A DNA stretch of 19,478 nucleotides from Lactobacillus sp. (GTDB lineage: Bacteria; Bacillota; Bacilli; Lactobacillales; Lactobacillaceae). The position numbers and the translations under genes were made by a program. Shown here one piece after another: positions 1-8,098 of the stretch (its first letter is position 1; every line of letters begins with the position of its first letter). The notes below the pieces were generated by a model. The model worked only from the letters and a program-made list of their open reading frames with translations. It ran no database searches and was not told the origin of the DNA. The DNA lies in the NCBI RefSeq assembly GCF_014803895.1, contig NZ_JAAVAU010000012.1:4447-23924 (forward strand). The letters are read 5' to 3'.

Positions 1-3000
1 TCACTAGCTGAGCTTGCCGCATTGCTTGCTGCTTCGCTAGCACTATTTGCTGTGCTTGCCGCACTGCTTGCTACGCTGGCTGCACTGCTTGCCTTGCTTG
101 CGGCACTTGATACCAAACTATTGTTTGGACGGGCACTTGCCATTGATTCGACTTCGCCTGCTGTTTTACCTGCTTCACTAGCTGAGCTGCTTGCTTCGTT
201 GGTACTTGTGCTTGCCGCACTACTATCATTACCTGCTAAACTTGCTGAACTCTTTGCAACACTATTCTGGGTGTCTGCAGCAGTAGCTGAACTGTTTGCT
301 TCTTCAGATTTAATATCTGTATAGGCAGAGGCTGCAGAGTTGTAAGCTAAATCAAGATCATTTACTGCTTGCTTGGCTTTTTCTGCATCCTCAGCTGCGC
401 TTGCAGCCGCACTTACAGCATCAGCTGCACTACTTGATAATTGATTTGCTAAACTTGCATAGCTGGACAAGTTTGAAATAAATTCAGGGGTACCCTTAGC
501 TAGTGCAGCATATAGGGGGCTATTTAGTCCACCTATAATTGCATTCTGAGAGGCTGTATATTGATACTTTCCTAATTCTGTAGCCATGCTAGCAGCTGAC
601 CTTGTAGGTCGCGTAGATCCAGTTGAAGCGGCTGTAATCGCCTTTGCTTGACTTGGCACATCTGCAGTTGCAGTGGAAGAGATATTATAAGCTTCAGAGG
701 CTTGAGATGCATATGAAGAAAGCTTATCAGGGTATTGCGCAACTAATTCGCTAATCGCATTACTTTTAGCAGCTACGGATGCTGTCGCACTAGTTGCTTC
801 GCTTTGAGAGACCTGTACTGCAGCCGCAGCGCTGGCAATATCAGCCTTTGCAGCAGCAATTTGAACATCCGCTTTTACTATTTCAGCATTAGTTAATCCC
901 TGCTTCTCACCTGCAGCAACAGCTGCGTTACCAATTCCTGCAAGCGAACTTGCTGTATTAGCAATACTTTGAGCAACCCCAATTGGACTTTCTGTACTAG
1001 TTTTATCAATAGTAGTAGCAATTGGATCTACACTTGCAGCAATTGAACTTAATCCTGTATCAATACTACTTGCTTCACTCAAACTAGTTGTTGCACTACT
1101 TGAATCATTCTTACTAAATGCTTCAATTGCATCTACTAAATCTTTGGCTGCTTGACTTGCATTACTGCTTGCAGTGGTTGCAGTTGCTGAATCAATAACA
1201 GCAAAACTTAAGGTTGAACTAGTAGATAGAGCCTGAGAAGCTACACTAGTAAGTTCCGGTACCAAGCTAGCTACACTATCCGCAAGACTAGCGCCAGATT
1301 GAACAGTACTATCACTTGGATAACTGCTACCGTAGCTCTTTAAAGCTGTCGCAATAGAATCAGCGACTGAAGCATTACTTGTAGCAGTTGAAGCTGTTGA
1401 AGATAGAAAATTAGCAGTAGCACTCATTAAATCGGCAGTTAAACTTGTAGCTGTTTGTGCAGCCGAAATGTATTCGCTTTGAGCACTTTGAACAGTATTA
1501 ACCGTATCTGTAGCATAACTTGCTACTGTGCCAACATCACTTTCAATATTACTACTTAAACTTTGAGCAAGACTTGCTGCACTTGAATTTAAGGTTCCAC
1601 CTTGACTTGCAGCTGTTGCAGCGCTGGAAGCAATAGTTGCATATGAACTTGCTGCAGTTGAGTTAACAGCAGCTAATGAGGTGTTATTAGCAGCCGTTGC
1701 TTGACTTGCAGCTAATGAGTAATTAAGTTCTTGCAAAGCTGCACTAGCAGCAATTGAACCTTGACTAGCTGCATCAATTACACTCTTGGCAGCACTATTA
1801 TAAACAGCAACTGCACTAGAAATACTTGCTGCCTTGCTACTTGCACTACTTGCTGCTGAACTTGCACTTGCTAATGAATCAGTAATATCACTTGCAACGT
1901 TATTTACTGTCTCACCTGTGTCAGGATCTTCGCTTCCGGCTAAAACAGCTAGACTACTAATATCATCTTCAATCGTAGCATTAGGATAGCCAGTTAAAGT
2001 GTAATCAGCAGTACTTGTTGCACTTGCCATACTACTATCGTAAGTTGCCATCGAACTAGCTACGTCCACGGCAGTTGATAAAACACCTGCTGCACTACTT
2101 AAATCAGCTTGATCTGCGACACTATTGGCTACAGAAGCGATTGAGTTTGCATTTGAAACATAAGGTGAAAAATCAATATAAGTAGAATCAGCACTAGCTA
2201 CATAAGCAGTGGCATAAGCTGGTGTAAATTTAGACATTGATTCAACTACAATAACACTATTTGCTTTAAGTGGTGCATTAGTTAAATCAATGGTGTAATT
2301 ACCATTTGCATCTGCTTGTACTACATAATCAGCAGTACTCTCTCCTGGAGCAGTTAAGTTATAGCTTAAACCAGTAACTTTTTCATCATTACTGCTACCA
2401 TCATAGTAGTGAACTGTTACATAAGCATTAGCATTAGTGGTACCAGTAAGTTGAGTAGTTTCATCGTTAATCTGATTACTATCATTTAAAGTGATAGAGT
2501 TGCTCATATCAGCAGTACTGAAAGCAAAGTACTTACCATTGTTCAAGCTAGCTAATAAAGTATTACCAGCCGTAGTTGAATCACTTGTTTCTCCCACAGT
2601 AGTCGCTGTACTATTTTTGATATTAAGAGTAGCGTCCTTATATGGACCAGTCCAACTACCATCAGCAGAGTTCTTCATTTCAACATAGTGAGCTTCTAAG
2701 CTACCACTCATACCAGAAATAATTGAGCCACCACTTTGAACATTAAATACAACTGAATCAGGACGGTAAATAATAAAGCTAGCACTACCAGCTCCACCTA
2801 GTAAGTTAGTAGATTTACTACCAGTACTGGTTAATTCCACATGAGAATTATTACCGAATGATAGGATAGTACCATCAGCTGCATAAATAATGTCATCATT
2901 ATTTGTAGAATCATTATCATAATTTACTTTGAAAGTACCACCATTGTTGACGTAGATACCATTACCTTTTCGTAAGTCAAATACACGACCACTAGCATAA

Positions 3001-4616
3001 CCACTAACATCCATATTTAAGGCTGCATTTTCACCGTTAATACGGATATCACCATTTCCTTGGAAGTAAATAGCAGATTGGCCAAGAGTACCATTAATAT
3101 TAATGGTACCGTTATCTGTAGCATTAATCGTACTTGTTCCAGAATTAGCAACGTTAATAACAGTAGTATCAAGTTTAGTACTGCTGTTATTAGTAACAGT
3201 TAAATTACCATTATCCTTAACTGTAAGGTCAACACCGTTATGAATATAAATGGCACCCATTTTCGAAGTTAAACCTGACACATTATCAAATTCAAGGTCA
3301 AGCTTACCATCACCACTAACAGTAATTGGTGAAGATGCATCAATTATACCAGTACCAGAACTTACAGCAGTTTTACCTGTACGGTCGATTGTTAAATCAC
3401 CGACAATATTAATCCCAGTAGAACCTGAAGGTACAGAAATAGCACCTGCACTAGTAGTAATGGTAGTATTGGAACCTTCCTCTGCAGTTACACTCTTAGC
3501 ATTGATACTATAAGTATTGCTATTAGTAGTGATGTTGTTGGTACCACTAAGTACTACATTAGTATTGGTGTTGTTAACTAATCCCTTACCAGTGTAAGTA
3601 ACATCATTGAATTCAACAGTAGCATTGTCTCCACTATCCATTGAAACAACACCATTACTGTTAGTACTATTGATAGTAGCGTTAGAAATAGTAACCTTTT
3701 GGTCATCTTTACTCTTGATATCAAGGTAAGCATTACCAAAATTAATTGTATTACCATTACCATTAATTGTTACATCACGCAATGCTGCATCTGAAGAAAC
3801 AGTAATTGTACCTGCAGAAGTCAAATCTAAGTTGCTTGTAACATCAATTACTGCTGCACTAGTGTTAGTAATTGCATTTACGAATTCACTAGCAGTTGAG
3901 ACAGAAGTTGAGTTTGAATCAGAAGCCGTAGTTGCTACTTTTGATTCACCTAATTGAGCTGTTACGGCATCAGAATTTGCTGCTGCAAGAAAACTAGCAG
4001 TTTTTACGACAAAAGTTGATTGTTGCTCATCAGCTGAAGGAGTTACCTTAGTAGTAGCGGTGGTGGCAGTAGTATCCGTAGAAGCTGCTGCTGTGGTAGT
4101 AGATACAGAGTTATCACTGTCACTCACTACATCTTGAGATTCATGATGTGCTGTAGCACTATCTGAACTAGCACTCTTTTCACTACTTGCTGGTGATGAA
4201 CTTAAACTTGATGCTAATTCATCTACATCCCCTTCAGCTGCTTGATCACTTTGAGAAGCTGGAGCATTCTCAGAGCTTGCAGCTTCGCTTGAGCTTACAG
4301 AGTCAGAGCTACTTAAACTTACAGAATCACTTGCATCGCTAGCGGTACTAGTTGCTTCACTATCCGCAACACTATTTTCAGCACTATTGGTACTTGAAGT
4401 AGCAACATCTGAATTTGCATCACTAGCTAATTGACCAGCTGCATCTAAAGTAGATTGAGCTATAGCTGCAGATTCTGGTTGATTCATTGTATCAGCATGT
4501 ACTTGTTCAGTATCATGCGCAACAAAGAAGAAAGATCCAATCATTACACTTGTCAGTCCCACAGTTAACTTACGTAAAGAAAAGATCTCTTTTTTATGAA
4601 AATCTTTTTTAGACAT
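1..4616 (-). CDS. Serine-rich adhesin, N-terminal 1538 codons (C-terminus beyond the window)
   Basis: The frame is open from an ATG at 4616-4614 to the left edge, with no stop met, so the C-terminus and any LPXTG anchor lie outside. A Shine-Dalgarno-like GGAGAG (within 4623-4631) precedes the start. Residues 1-41 are a YSIRK-type signal peptide (FSLRK at 12-16, likely cleavage after VHA41). Residues about 42-240 are a Ser/Ala/Thr/Asp-rich segment. About 245-655 are Asn/Thr/Gly-rich beta-strand repeats with the motif VTINGNGNTINFG, matching the pectate-lyase-like adhesive fold known from Lactobacillus serine-rich adhesins. About 695-815 look like a bacterial Ig-like module (QLTGTTNANAYVTVHYYDG). 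From about 823 onward is a Ser/Ala-rich stalk, strongly seven-residue periodic at the left end. It follows the glycosyltransferase pair by 55 bases without a terminator, so it is probably in their operon and a glycosylation substrate. The adhesin class is secure; the ligand is unknown. Confidence 0.93.
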   Translation of the reverse strand, partial: MSKKDFHKKEIFSLRKLTVGLTSVMIGSFFFVAHDTEQVHADTMNQPESAAIAQSTLDAAGQLASDANSDVATSSTNSAENSVADSEATSTASDASDSVSLSSSDSVSSSEAASSENAPASQSDQAAEGDVDELASSLSSSPASSEKSASSDSATAHHESQDVVSDSDNSVSTTTAAASTDTTATTATTKVTPSADEQQSTFVVKTASFLAAANSDAVTAQLGESKVATTASDSNSTSVSTASEFVNAITNTSAAVIDVTSNLDLTSAGTITVSSDAALRDVTINGNGNTINFGNAYLDIKSKDDQKVTISNATINSTNSNGVVSMDSGDNATVEFNDVTYTGKGLVNNTNTNVVLSGTNNITTNSNTYSINAKSVTAEEGSNTTITTSAGAISVPSGSTGINIVGDLTIDRTGKTAVSSGTGIIDASSPITVSGDGKLDLEFDNVSGLTSKMGAIYIHNGVDLTVKDNGNLTVTNNSSTKLDTTVINVANSGTSTINATDNGTININGTLGQSAIYFQGNGDIRINGENAALNMDVSGYASGRVFDLRKGNGIYVNNGGTFKVNYDNDSTNNDDIIYAADGTILSFGNNSHVELTSTGSKSTNLLGGAGSASFIIYRPDSVVFNVQSGGSIISGMSGSLEAHYVEMKNSADGSWTGPYKDATLNIKNSTATTVGETSDSTTAGNTLLASLNNGKYFAFSTADMSNSITLNDSNQINDETTQLTGTTNANAYVTVHYYDGSSNDEKVTGLSYNLTAPGESTADYVVQADANGNYTIDLTNAPLKANSVIVVESMSKFTPAYATAYVASADSTYIDFSPYVSNANSIASVANSVADQADLSSAAGVLSTAVDVASSMATYDSSMASATSTADYTLTGYPNATIEDDISSLAVLAGSEDPDTGETVNNVASDITDSLASASSAASSASSKAASISSAVAVYNSAAKSVIDAASQGSIAASAALQELNYSLAASQATAANNTSLAAVNSTAASSYATIASSAATAASQGGTLNSSAASLAQSLSSNIESDVGTVASYATDTVNTVQSAQSEYISAAQTATSLTADLMSATANFLSSTASTATSNASVADSIATALKSYGSSYPSDSTVQSGASLADSVASLVPELTSVASQALSTSSTLSFAVIDSATATTASSNASQAAKDLVDAIEAFSKNDSSSATTSLSEASSIDTGLSSIAASVDPIATTIDKTSTESPIGVAQSIANTASSLAGIGNAAVAAGEKQGLTNAEIVKADVQIAAAKADIASAAAAVQVSQSEATSATASVAAKSNAISELVAQYPDKLSSYASQASEAYNISSTATADVPSQAKAITAASTGSTRPTRSAASMATELGKYQYTASQNAIIGGLNSPLYAALAKGTPEFISNLSSYASLANQLSSSAADAVSAAASAAEDAEKAKQAVNDLDLAYNSAASAYTDIKSEEANSSATAADTQNSVAKSSASLAGNDSSAASTSTNEASSSASEAGKTAGEVESMASARPNNSLVSSAASKASSAASVASSAASTANSASEAASNAASSAS
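10..114 (-). repeat. 21-base tandem array in the Ser/Ala stalk of the left-edge adhesin
   Basis: Five consecutive 21-base units (10-30, 31-51, 52-72, 73-93, 94-114) align with clear similarity, for example the shared core GCTTGCCGCA. On the minus strand they encode heptads of the type SSAASVA and SSAASTA. The array continues towards the window edge. Confidence 0.75.
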
Positions 4617-4671
4617 TTATTATCTCTCTCCAAACTTTAAAATATTTTTGGTTAAATCTTTACCATACTTT

Positions 4672-6162
4672 TTAGTTTAAAACTTGTTTCCAACTATTCA
4701 TGAACGCTTCTTCATCATGGCCTTTTGCGGTTGCAATAGCTCCTTGAGATAAACGTTCATATAAATCACTATTTTGTAAGACAGAAATTGCCTTATCTGC
4801 TAAGCCATTTGGCGTAGTCTTAGTTACATTGTAGCCATTAACGTTGTCTTTAATCAAATTCTTTTTGACATATCTAGCATCAAAGGTAATTACGGGAACA
4901 CCCTTGCCTAAACTTTCTAACATGTTCATTCCGAAGCCTTCACTTAAACTAGCATTTAAGAAAATTGTTGCGTCATCAAGAACTGTCTTTTGAGGGTCAT
5001 AAGGTACAACATCTACTACATCAGAAAGCTCTGACTTCTTAATTAAATCTTCAACCTTATTACGATAATCTGGACCGGAGAAGTAACCTTGAAGTTTCAA
5101 ACGAGCTTGTGGTAATTGTGCATGAATATGTTTGAACGCACGAACTAAAGTTAAAATATCTTTTTCTTCTGCTAAACGTCCCACATATGCAACAACAATA
5201 TCATCATTTAACTTTTTAGCTTTTTTAGCCTTCTTAACATAACTATCTGGAGCAGCTAAAACCTTGCTTGATGACGTTGCTAATTTTTTAATTTCAGTAG
5301 CTAAATCTGATGTTGGCACTACTACAGTATCAAATTCTTTACCATTTTCACCATTAATTGCAGTTTGATAAATATTCATTAAGCCACGTTGTGGATGACG
5401 ATAATTAGCAAATGGAACACTATGTAAGTAGGCAATTCTCTTATCTGCACCTTGAACATTCAATACTGAACTATCAAGAGTACGACGATCAGAAATAAAT
5501 GTTCCTGGATTTGCATTATTAATTTCATTTAAGAAGAAGGTAAATAACTGATTTTCAGTTCTAAATTGCCAATCACGACCCTTGTAATCCAGCAATTTCC
5601 ACATGGTTGGTAATACTTGCTTACCAATGTACATATGAGTTACTTCAAGCACAGGCTTACCTTCTGGATTTAAGTATTGTTGCATGGCTACTGAACCATC
5701 TGGATGATAAGTTTCAACCATTGACTTAAAGCCACGCCAATCCCAGTATTCCTTAACAGCGCTTTGACCTAGTGAATCATAATATTCAATACTACCAATC
5801 AAACCTACTGTTCCAGGCATAACACGAATATCGGCAATTTTTTTGCCTTTGTATTCAATGTTGGAATGGTTGTTGTCAATACCAACAATGTGATAATCCT
5901 TAAGTGGAATTTCATCTAGCAAGCGTAATGACTGCTGCTTACGTTTTGTACGAACTGTTCCTTGAAAGAAATCATACATATTAATTACATCTTTTTGCTT
6001 TAAGCCATGCTTTTTTAATTCATTGCTTAGCATTCTGTTGTAATTACGTAACAAGATAACAGTATCTTCATTGTTATCGTTAAATGCGTTTAATCTTTCA
6101 AATTGTGAAAATTCAGTACCTGAATTAAATGTAAAGACGTTTTCTCCTACAAGATATTTCAA
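4672..6162 (-). CDS. Glycosyltransferase (GtfA/TarM/TagE-like), second of an adjacent pair
   Basis: This 496-residue protein is a GT-B fold, family-4-type retaining glycosyltransferase. Residues 1 to about 90 are an N-terminal Rossmann-like segment. About 92-213 are a beta-rich insert (DWRGFKSMVETYHPDGS) typical of the TarM/TagE/GtfA group. About 310-495 are the C-terminal nucleotide-sugar-binding domain with GRLAEEK (R329, K334) and the EGFGMNMLE motif, giving E408 and E416 (E-x7-E). The start is TTG at 6162-6160, directly after the TAA of the upstream gene; AGAGGTGA five bases upstream supports it, and the next in-frame ATG would remove part of the fold. It is paralogous to its upstream neighbour. 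By analogy to protein O-glycosylation pairs (GtfA/GtfB of L. plantarum, SdgA/SdgB of staphylococci) it probably modifies the neighbouring Ser-rich adhesins in the cytoplasm. A wall teichoic acid glucosyltransferase is the alternative, but no teichoic acid genes are seen. Confidence 0.9.
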   Translation of the reverse strand: MKYLVGENVFTFNSGTEFSQFERLNAFNDNNEDTVILLRNYNRMLSNELKKHGLKQKDVINMYDFFQGTVRTKRKQQSLRLLDEIPLKDYHIVGIDNNHSNIEYKGKKIADIRVMPGTVGLIGSIEYYDSLGQSAVKEYWDWRGFKSMVETYHPDGSVAMQQYLNPEGKPVLEVTHMYIGKQVLPTMWKLLDYKGRDWQFRTENQLFTFFLNEINNANPGTFISDRRTLDSSVLNVQGADKRIAYLHSVPFANYRHPQRGLMNIYQTAINGENGKEFDTVVVPTSDLATEIKKLATSSSKVLAAPDSYVKKAKKAKKLNDDIVVAYVGRLAEEKDILTLVRAFKHIHAQLPQARLKLQGYFSGPDYRNKVEDLIKKSELSDVVDVVPYDPQKTVLDDATIFLNASLSEGFGMNMLESLGKGVPVITFDARYVKKNLIKDNVNGYNVTKTTPNGLADKAISVLQNSDLYERLSQGAIATAKGHDEEAFMNSWKQVLN

Positions 6163-7719
6163 TTATCTCACCTCTTCTTTTAATGTATCTTCTGCATCAT
6201 CAATTAATTCTTTCCAAGCTTTCCAAACATTGGCATCAGAGTAACGTTCACTAGTATCATAAGCTCCATCACTCAACTCTTGCATTAACTTTTTATCCTT
6301 TAAAATCTTAGTCATTTTTTCTGCTAATGCCTTGTAGTCACCGAAGTCAACGATATAACCATTTTCTCCATCTTGAACAATATCGTTAGGACCATAGTTA
6401 ACATCATAAGTTACCCCAACTACACCATGAGAAAGAGCTTCCATGATAGCCAAGTTAAAACCTTCCATACGTGAAGTTAAACCAAAAATTTGAGCCTTGT
6501 CTTCAACATCTGGAATATCTGTTGTGTATCCCTTAAAAGTTACAATATCTTCAAGTTCTAATTCCTTAATTAATTCAGTGATCTTTCTCTTTTCACCATA
6601 ATTATTTGAAGAATCAGCATAACCATAAAGATCAAGAGTTACTTCAGGAATTTCATCATGAACAAGCTTAACAGCTCTTACTAAGTCATCCAATCTCTTT
6701 TCGTAAGCGATACGGGCAACTGCAATCACCTTACCAAAAGTTCTCTTATCTTCAGGAATACGTTTAGCGTTAAGTGTTTCATCATCCACAATTCCTACTG
6801 GGATAGTGTACATCTTAGCTTTAGGCTTGAAACGAGCAACAACATCATCAGTTTGTCTTTGCGTAGCAGATACAACTGCTGAGTAATTATCAAGGTTTGC
6901 TAAGGCATATTCGTAATTATTATTAACAATAGAATGCATTGGATCTTGAGCATCACCAGCTTGTGAGTTATGCAAGTGCATTACTGTATAAGCTGGTCTC
7001 TTTAGACGAGTCAAGGCACCGTCAGCCAAAAGAGAACGATCTAGGACAAAAATATTTCTACCCTTTTCATTGATTCGATTTAAAAAGTGTTCGAATAATT
7101 CATCAATGGTGTCAAATGTATGAACTTCGCCGTTCTTTTCTTGAAGCCACCAACCAGTTTTAACAAGATTCTTATGAATATCAAATTTGTTAAAAGTTCG
7201 AATTACAGTTTTACCATCTGGAGTAAGCCATTCTTCATTACCTACATGGTTATCAGGAGTATACCATTGAATCAAAGATCTAAAACCACGACTATCATAG
7301 TGATCTACACGGTATAAATTTCCGTATTCATCGAATAATTCAGTAGATAACACTTGCTTATCATCGTTTTTATCATAGTTTACACGTGCGATTAACTTCC
7401 CATTTTCACTTGTAACTAAGAAACGATTCTTGTCTGCTTCTTCAACTCTTTGAGTATTTTCAACCCCAAAATCTAAGTCTTCAACAGTTACGCGTTTAGT
7501 TGGAACATGTTCAGCATTTTGGAAATAATCAAACATTCCCAATAAACTATCATCATCTACGCCAGATGCGTTTGCTGTTTTATGTAATTCACGATTCCAA
7601 TCGCGTGCAATAATTTTTGCAGGCTGATTATGATTTTTAAATAACTTTAAACGTTTTAACTCTGCATGTTCAATACCGGATTTATGGCTTGGCATTCCAA
7701 AATTAATAAAATATATCAC
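6163..7719 (-). CDS. Glycosyltransferase (GtfA/TarM/TagE-like), first of an adjacent pair
   Basis: This 518-residue GT-B glycosyltransferase has the same plan as its downstream paralogue. The N-terminal region (MIYFINFGMPSHKSGIEHAE) resembles TagE/Sdg-type enzymes that begin with a short strand followed by SGxEHAE. A beta-rich insert lies at about 88-222 (YDSRGFRSLIQWYTPD). Histidines 248 and 250 (MHLHNSQAG) begin the inter-domain region. The C-terminal domain has ARIAYEKR (R336, K341) and EGFNLAIME, giving E419 and E427 of the E-x7-E motif. The start is GTG at 7719-7717, supported by a consensus AAGGAGG seven bases upstream. The last codons carry the ribosome binding site of the next gene. 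Placed between two Ser-rich adhesins, it most likely adds a sugar (GlcNAc or glucose; the donor cannot be read from sequence) to their serines in the cytoplasm before export. It could instead be a poly(glycerol phosphate) alpha-glucosyltransferase. Enzyme class is secure, substrate inferred. Confidence 0.92.
   Translation of the reverse strand: MIYFINFGMPSHKSGIEHAELKRLKLFKNHNQPAKIIARDWNRELHKTANASGVDDDSLLGMFDYFQNAEHVPTKRVTVEDLDFGVENTQRVEEADKNRFLVTSENGKLIARVNYDKNDDKQVLSTELFDEYGNLYRVDHYDSRGFRSLIQWYTPDNHVGNEEWLTPDGKTVIRTFNKFDIHKNLVKTGWWLQEKNGEVHTFDTIDELFEHFLNRINEKGRNIFVLDRSLLADGALTRLKRPAYTVMHLHNSQAGDAQDPMHSIVNNNYEYALANLDNYSAVVSATQRQTDDVVARFKPKAKMYTIPVGIVDDETLNAKRIPEDKRTFGKVIAVARIAYEKRLDDLVRAVKLVHDEIPEVTLDLYGYADSSNNYGEKRKITELIKELELEDIVTFKGYTTDIPDVEDKAQIFGLTSRMEGFNLAIMEALSHGVVGVTYDVNYGPNDIVQDGENGYIVDFGDYKALAEKMTKILKDKKLMQELSDGAYDTSERYSDANVWKAWKELIDDAEDTLKEEVR
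6168..6175 (-). promoter_or_regulatory. Ribosome binding site deciding the TTG start of the second glycosyltransferase
   Basis: AGAGGTGA on the minus strand lies within the last codons of the first glycosyltransferase, five bases before TTG at 6162-6160. TAA (6165-6163) and TTG abut with no gap, which suggests translational coupling. Confidence 0.8.
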
Positions 7720-7726
7720 GTTGTGC

Positions 7727-7733
7727 CCTCCTT
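7727..7733 (-). promoter_or_regulatory. Ribosome binding site deciding the GTG start of the first glycosyltransferase
   Basis: Consensus AAGGAGG on the minus strand lies seven bases before GTG at 7719-7717. It supports the GTG over any downstream ATG such as the one at codon 9. Confidence 0.85.
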
Positions 7734-7760
7734 AAAAAATCACGCACTTTTTTGCTGTAT

Positions 7761-7789
7761 ATAATATATTAATGTAAAATAATTTTCCA
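7761..7789 (-). promoter_or_regulatory. Candidate promoter of the glycosyltransferase-adhesin operon
   Basis: The minus strand reads TGGAAA (7789-7784), 17 bases, then TATTAT (7766-7761), which would give a leader of about 35 bases before the GTG at 7719. The -35 is a four-of-six match. The region is so AT-rich that other choices are possible. Confidence 0.35.
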
Positions 7790-7947
7790 TAATCATTTTA
7801 TAACAATACATAAATATATAAAAGCATTTTTTATCTTAATTATTAATAATAATTTTTCATACGATTACTTACTCTAGTATCTAGCCTATAGTGTTATTTT
7901 ATTATTTCAAATATGAGTAGTATATCATCTTAAAAACAAATTTTACA

Positions 7948-7976
7948 AACAGGAAGCTTAAGCTTTCTGTTTTTTT
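7948..7976 (+). terminator. Terminator-like hairpin oriented on the plus strand
   Basis: Arms 7948-7959 and 7960-7971 form a near-perfect inverted repeat centred on AAGCTTAAGCTT. The one irregular pair is G-U in a plus-strand transcript, and seven T follow (7970-7976). On the minus strand the pair is A-C and the downstream tract is weaker. No plus-strand gene is visible upstream, so its role is unclear. Confidence 0.45.
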
Positions 7977-8000
7977 GTAATTAATAATAAGTTACAAAAA

Positions 8001-8029
8001 AAGAACCAAATCTATTCGATTTGGTTCTT
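8001..8029 (-). terminator. Rho-independent terminator after the 2015-residue adhesin
   Basis: A perfect 12-base-pair stem (8001-8012 with 8018-8029) and five-base loop are followed in the minus-strand transcript by a U run (8000-7996). It lies 70 bases after the stop at 8099, separating this adhesin from the glycosyltransferase operon. Confidence 0.92.
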
Positions 8030-8098
8030 AAAAATCAAACTTTTATTGACAATATATTTGCCAAAAGATAACAGCTTTTATATTTTTATTATTTAATT

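Larger units (their letters stand above)
7720..8098. other. Intergenic region, 379 bases, between adhesin and glycosyltransferase operon
   Basis: From right to left it holds the adhesin terminator (8001-8029), a short inverted repeat TTTGTAA/TTACAAA (7974-7980 and 7992-7998), the plus-oriented hairpin (7948-7976), an AT-rich stretch, then the candidate promoter and ribosome binding site of the glycosyltransferase genes. I see no credible small gene in it. Confidence 0.7.

Noticed and set aside
10..114. Regular short repeats that might suggest a CRISPR array
   Set aside because: The units are contiguous 21-mers without spacers and encode protein heptads in frame.
22..324. Plus-strand Leu/Ala-rich open frame resembling a hydrophobic protein
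   Set aside because: It is the antisense of the Ser/Ala repeat codons of the minus-strand adhesin; it has no ribosome binding site and lies wholly within a real gene.
2700..3900. Pectate lyase enzyme activity for the beta-helix head
   Set aside because: The segment is Asn/Thr/Gly-rich repeat strands within a wall-bound adhesin and I see no catalytic signature; the fold match implies binding rather than catalysis.
4614..4674. Terminator between the second glycosyltransferase and the left-edge adhesin
   Set aside because: Only a small weak inverted repeat (GGTTAAATCTTTACC) is present, without a stable stem plus U run on the minus strand, so co-transcription is more likely.
6031..6033. Internal ATG (about codon 44) as the real start of the second glycosyltransferase
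   Set aside because: It would delete the first strands of the N-terminal domain, whereas the TTG has a good ribosome binding site at the proper distance.
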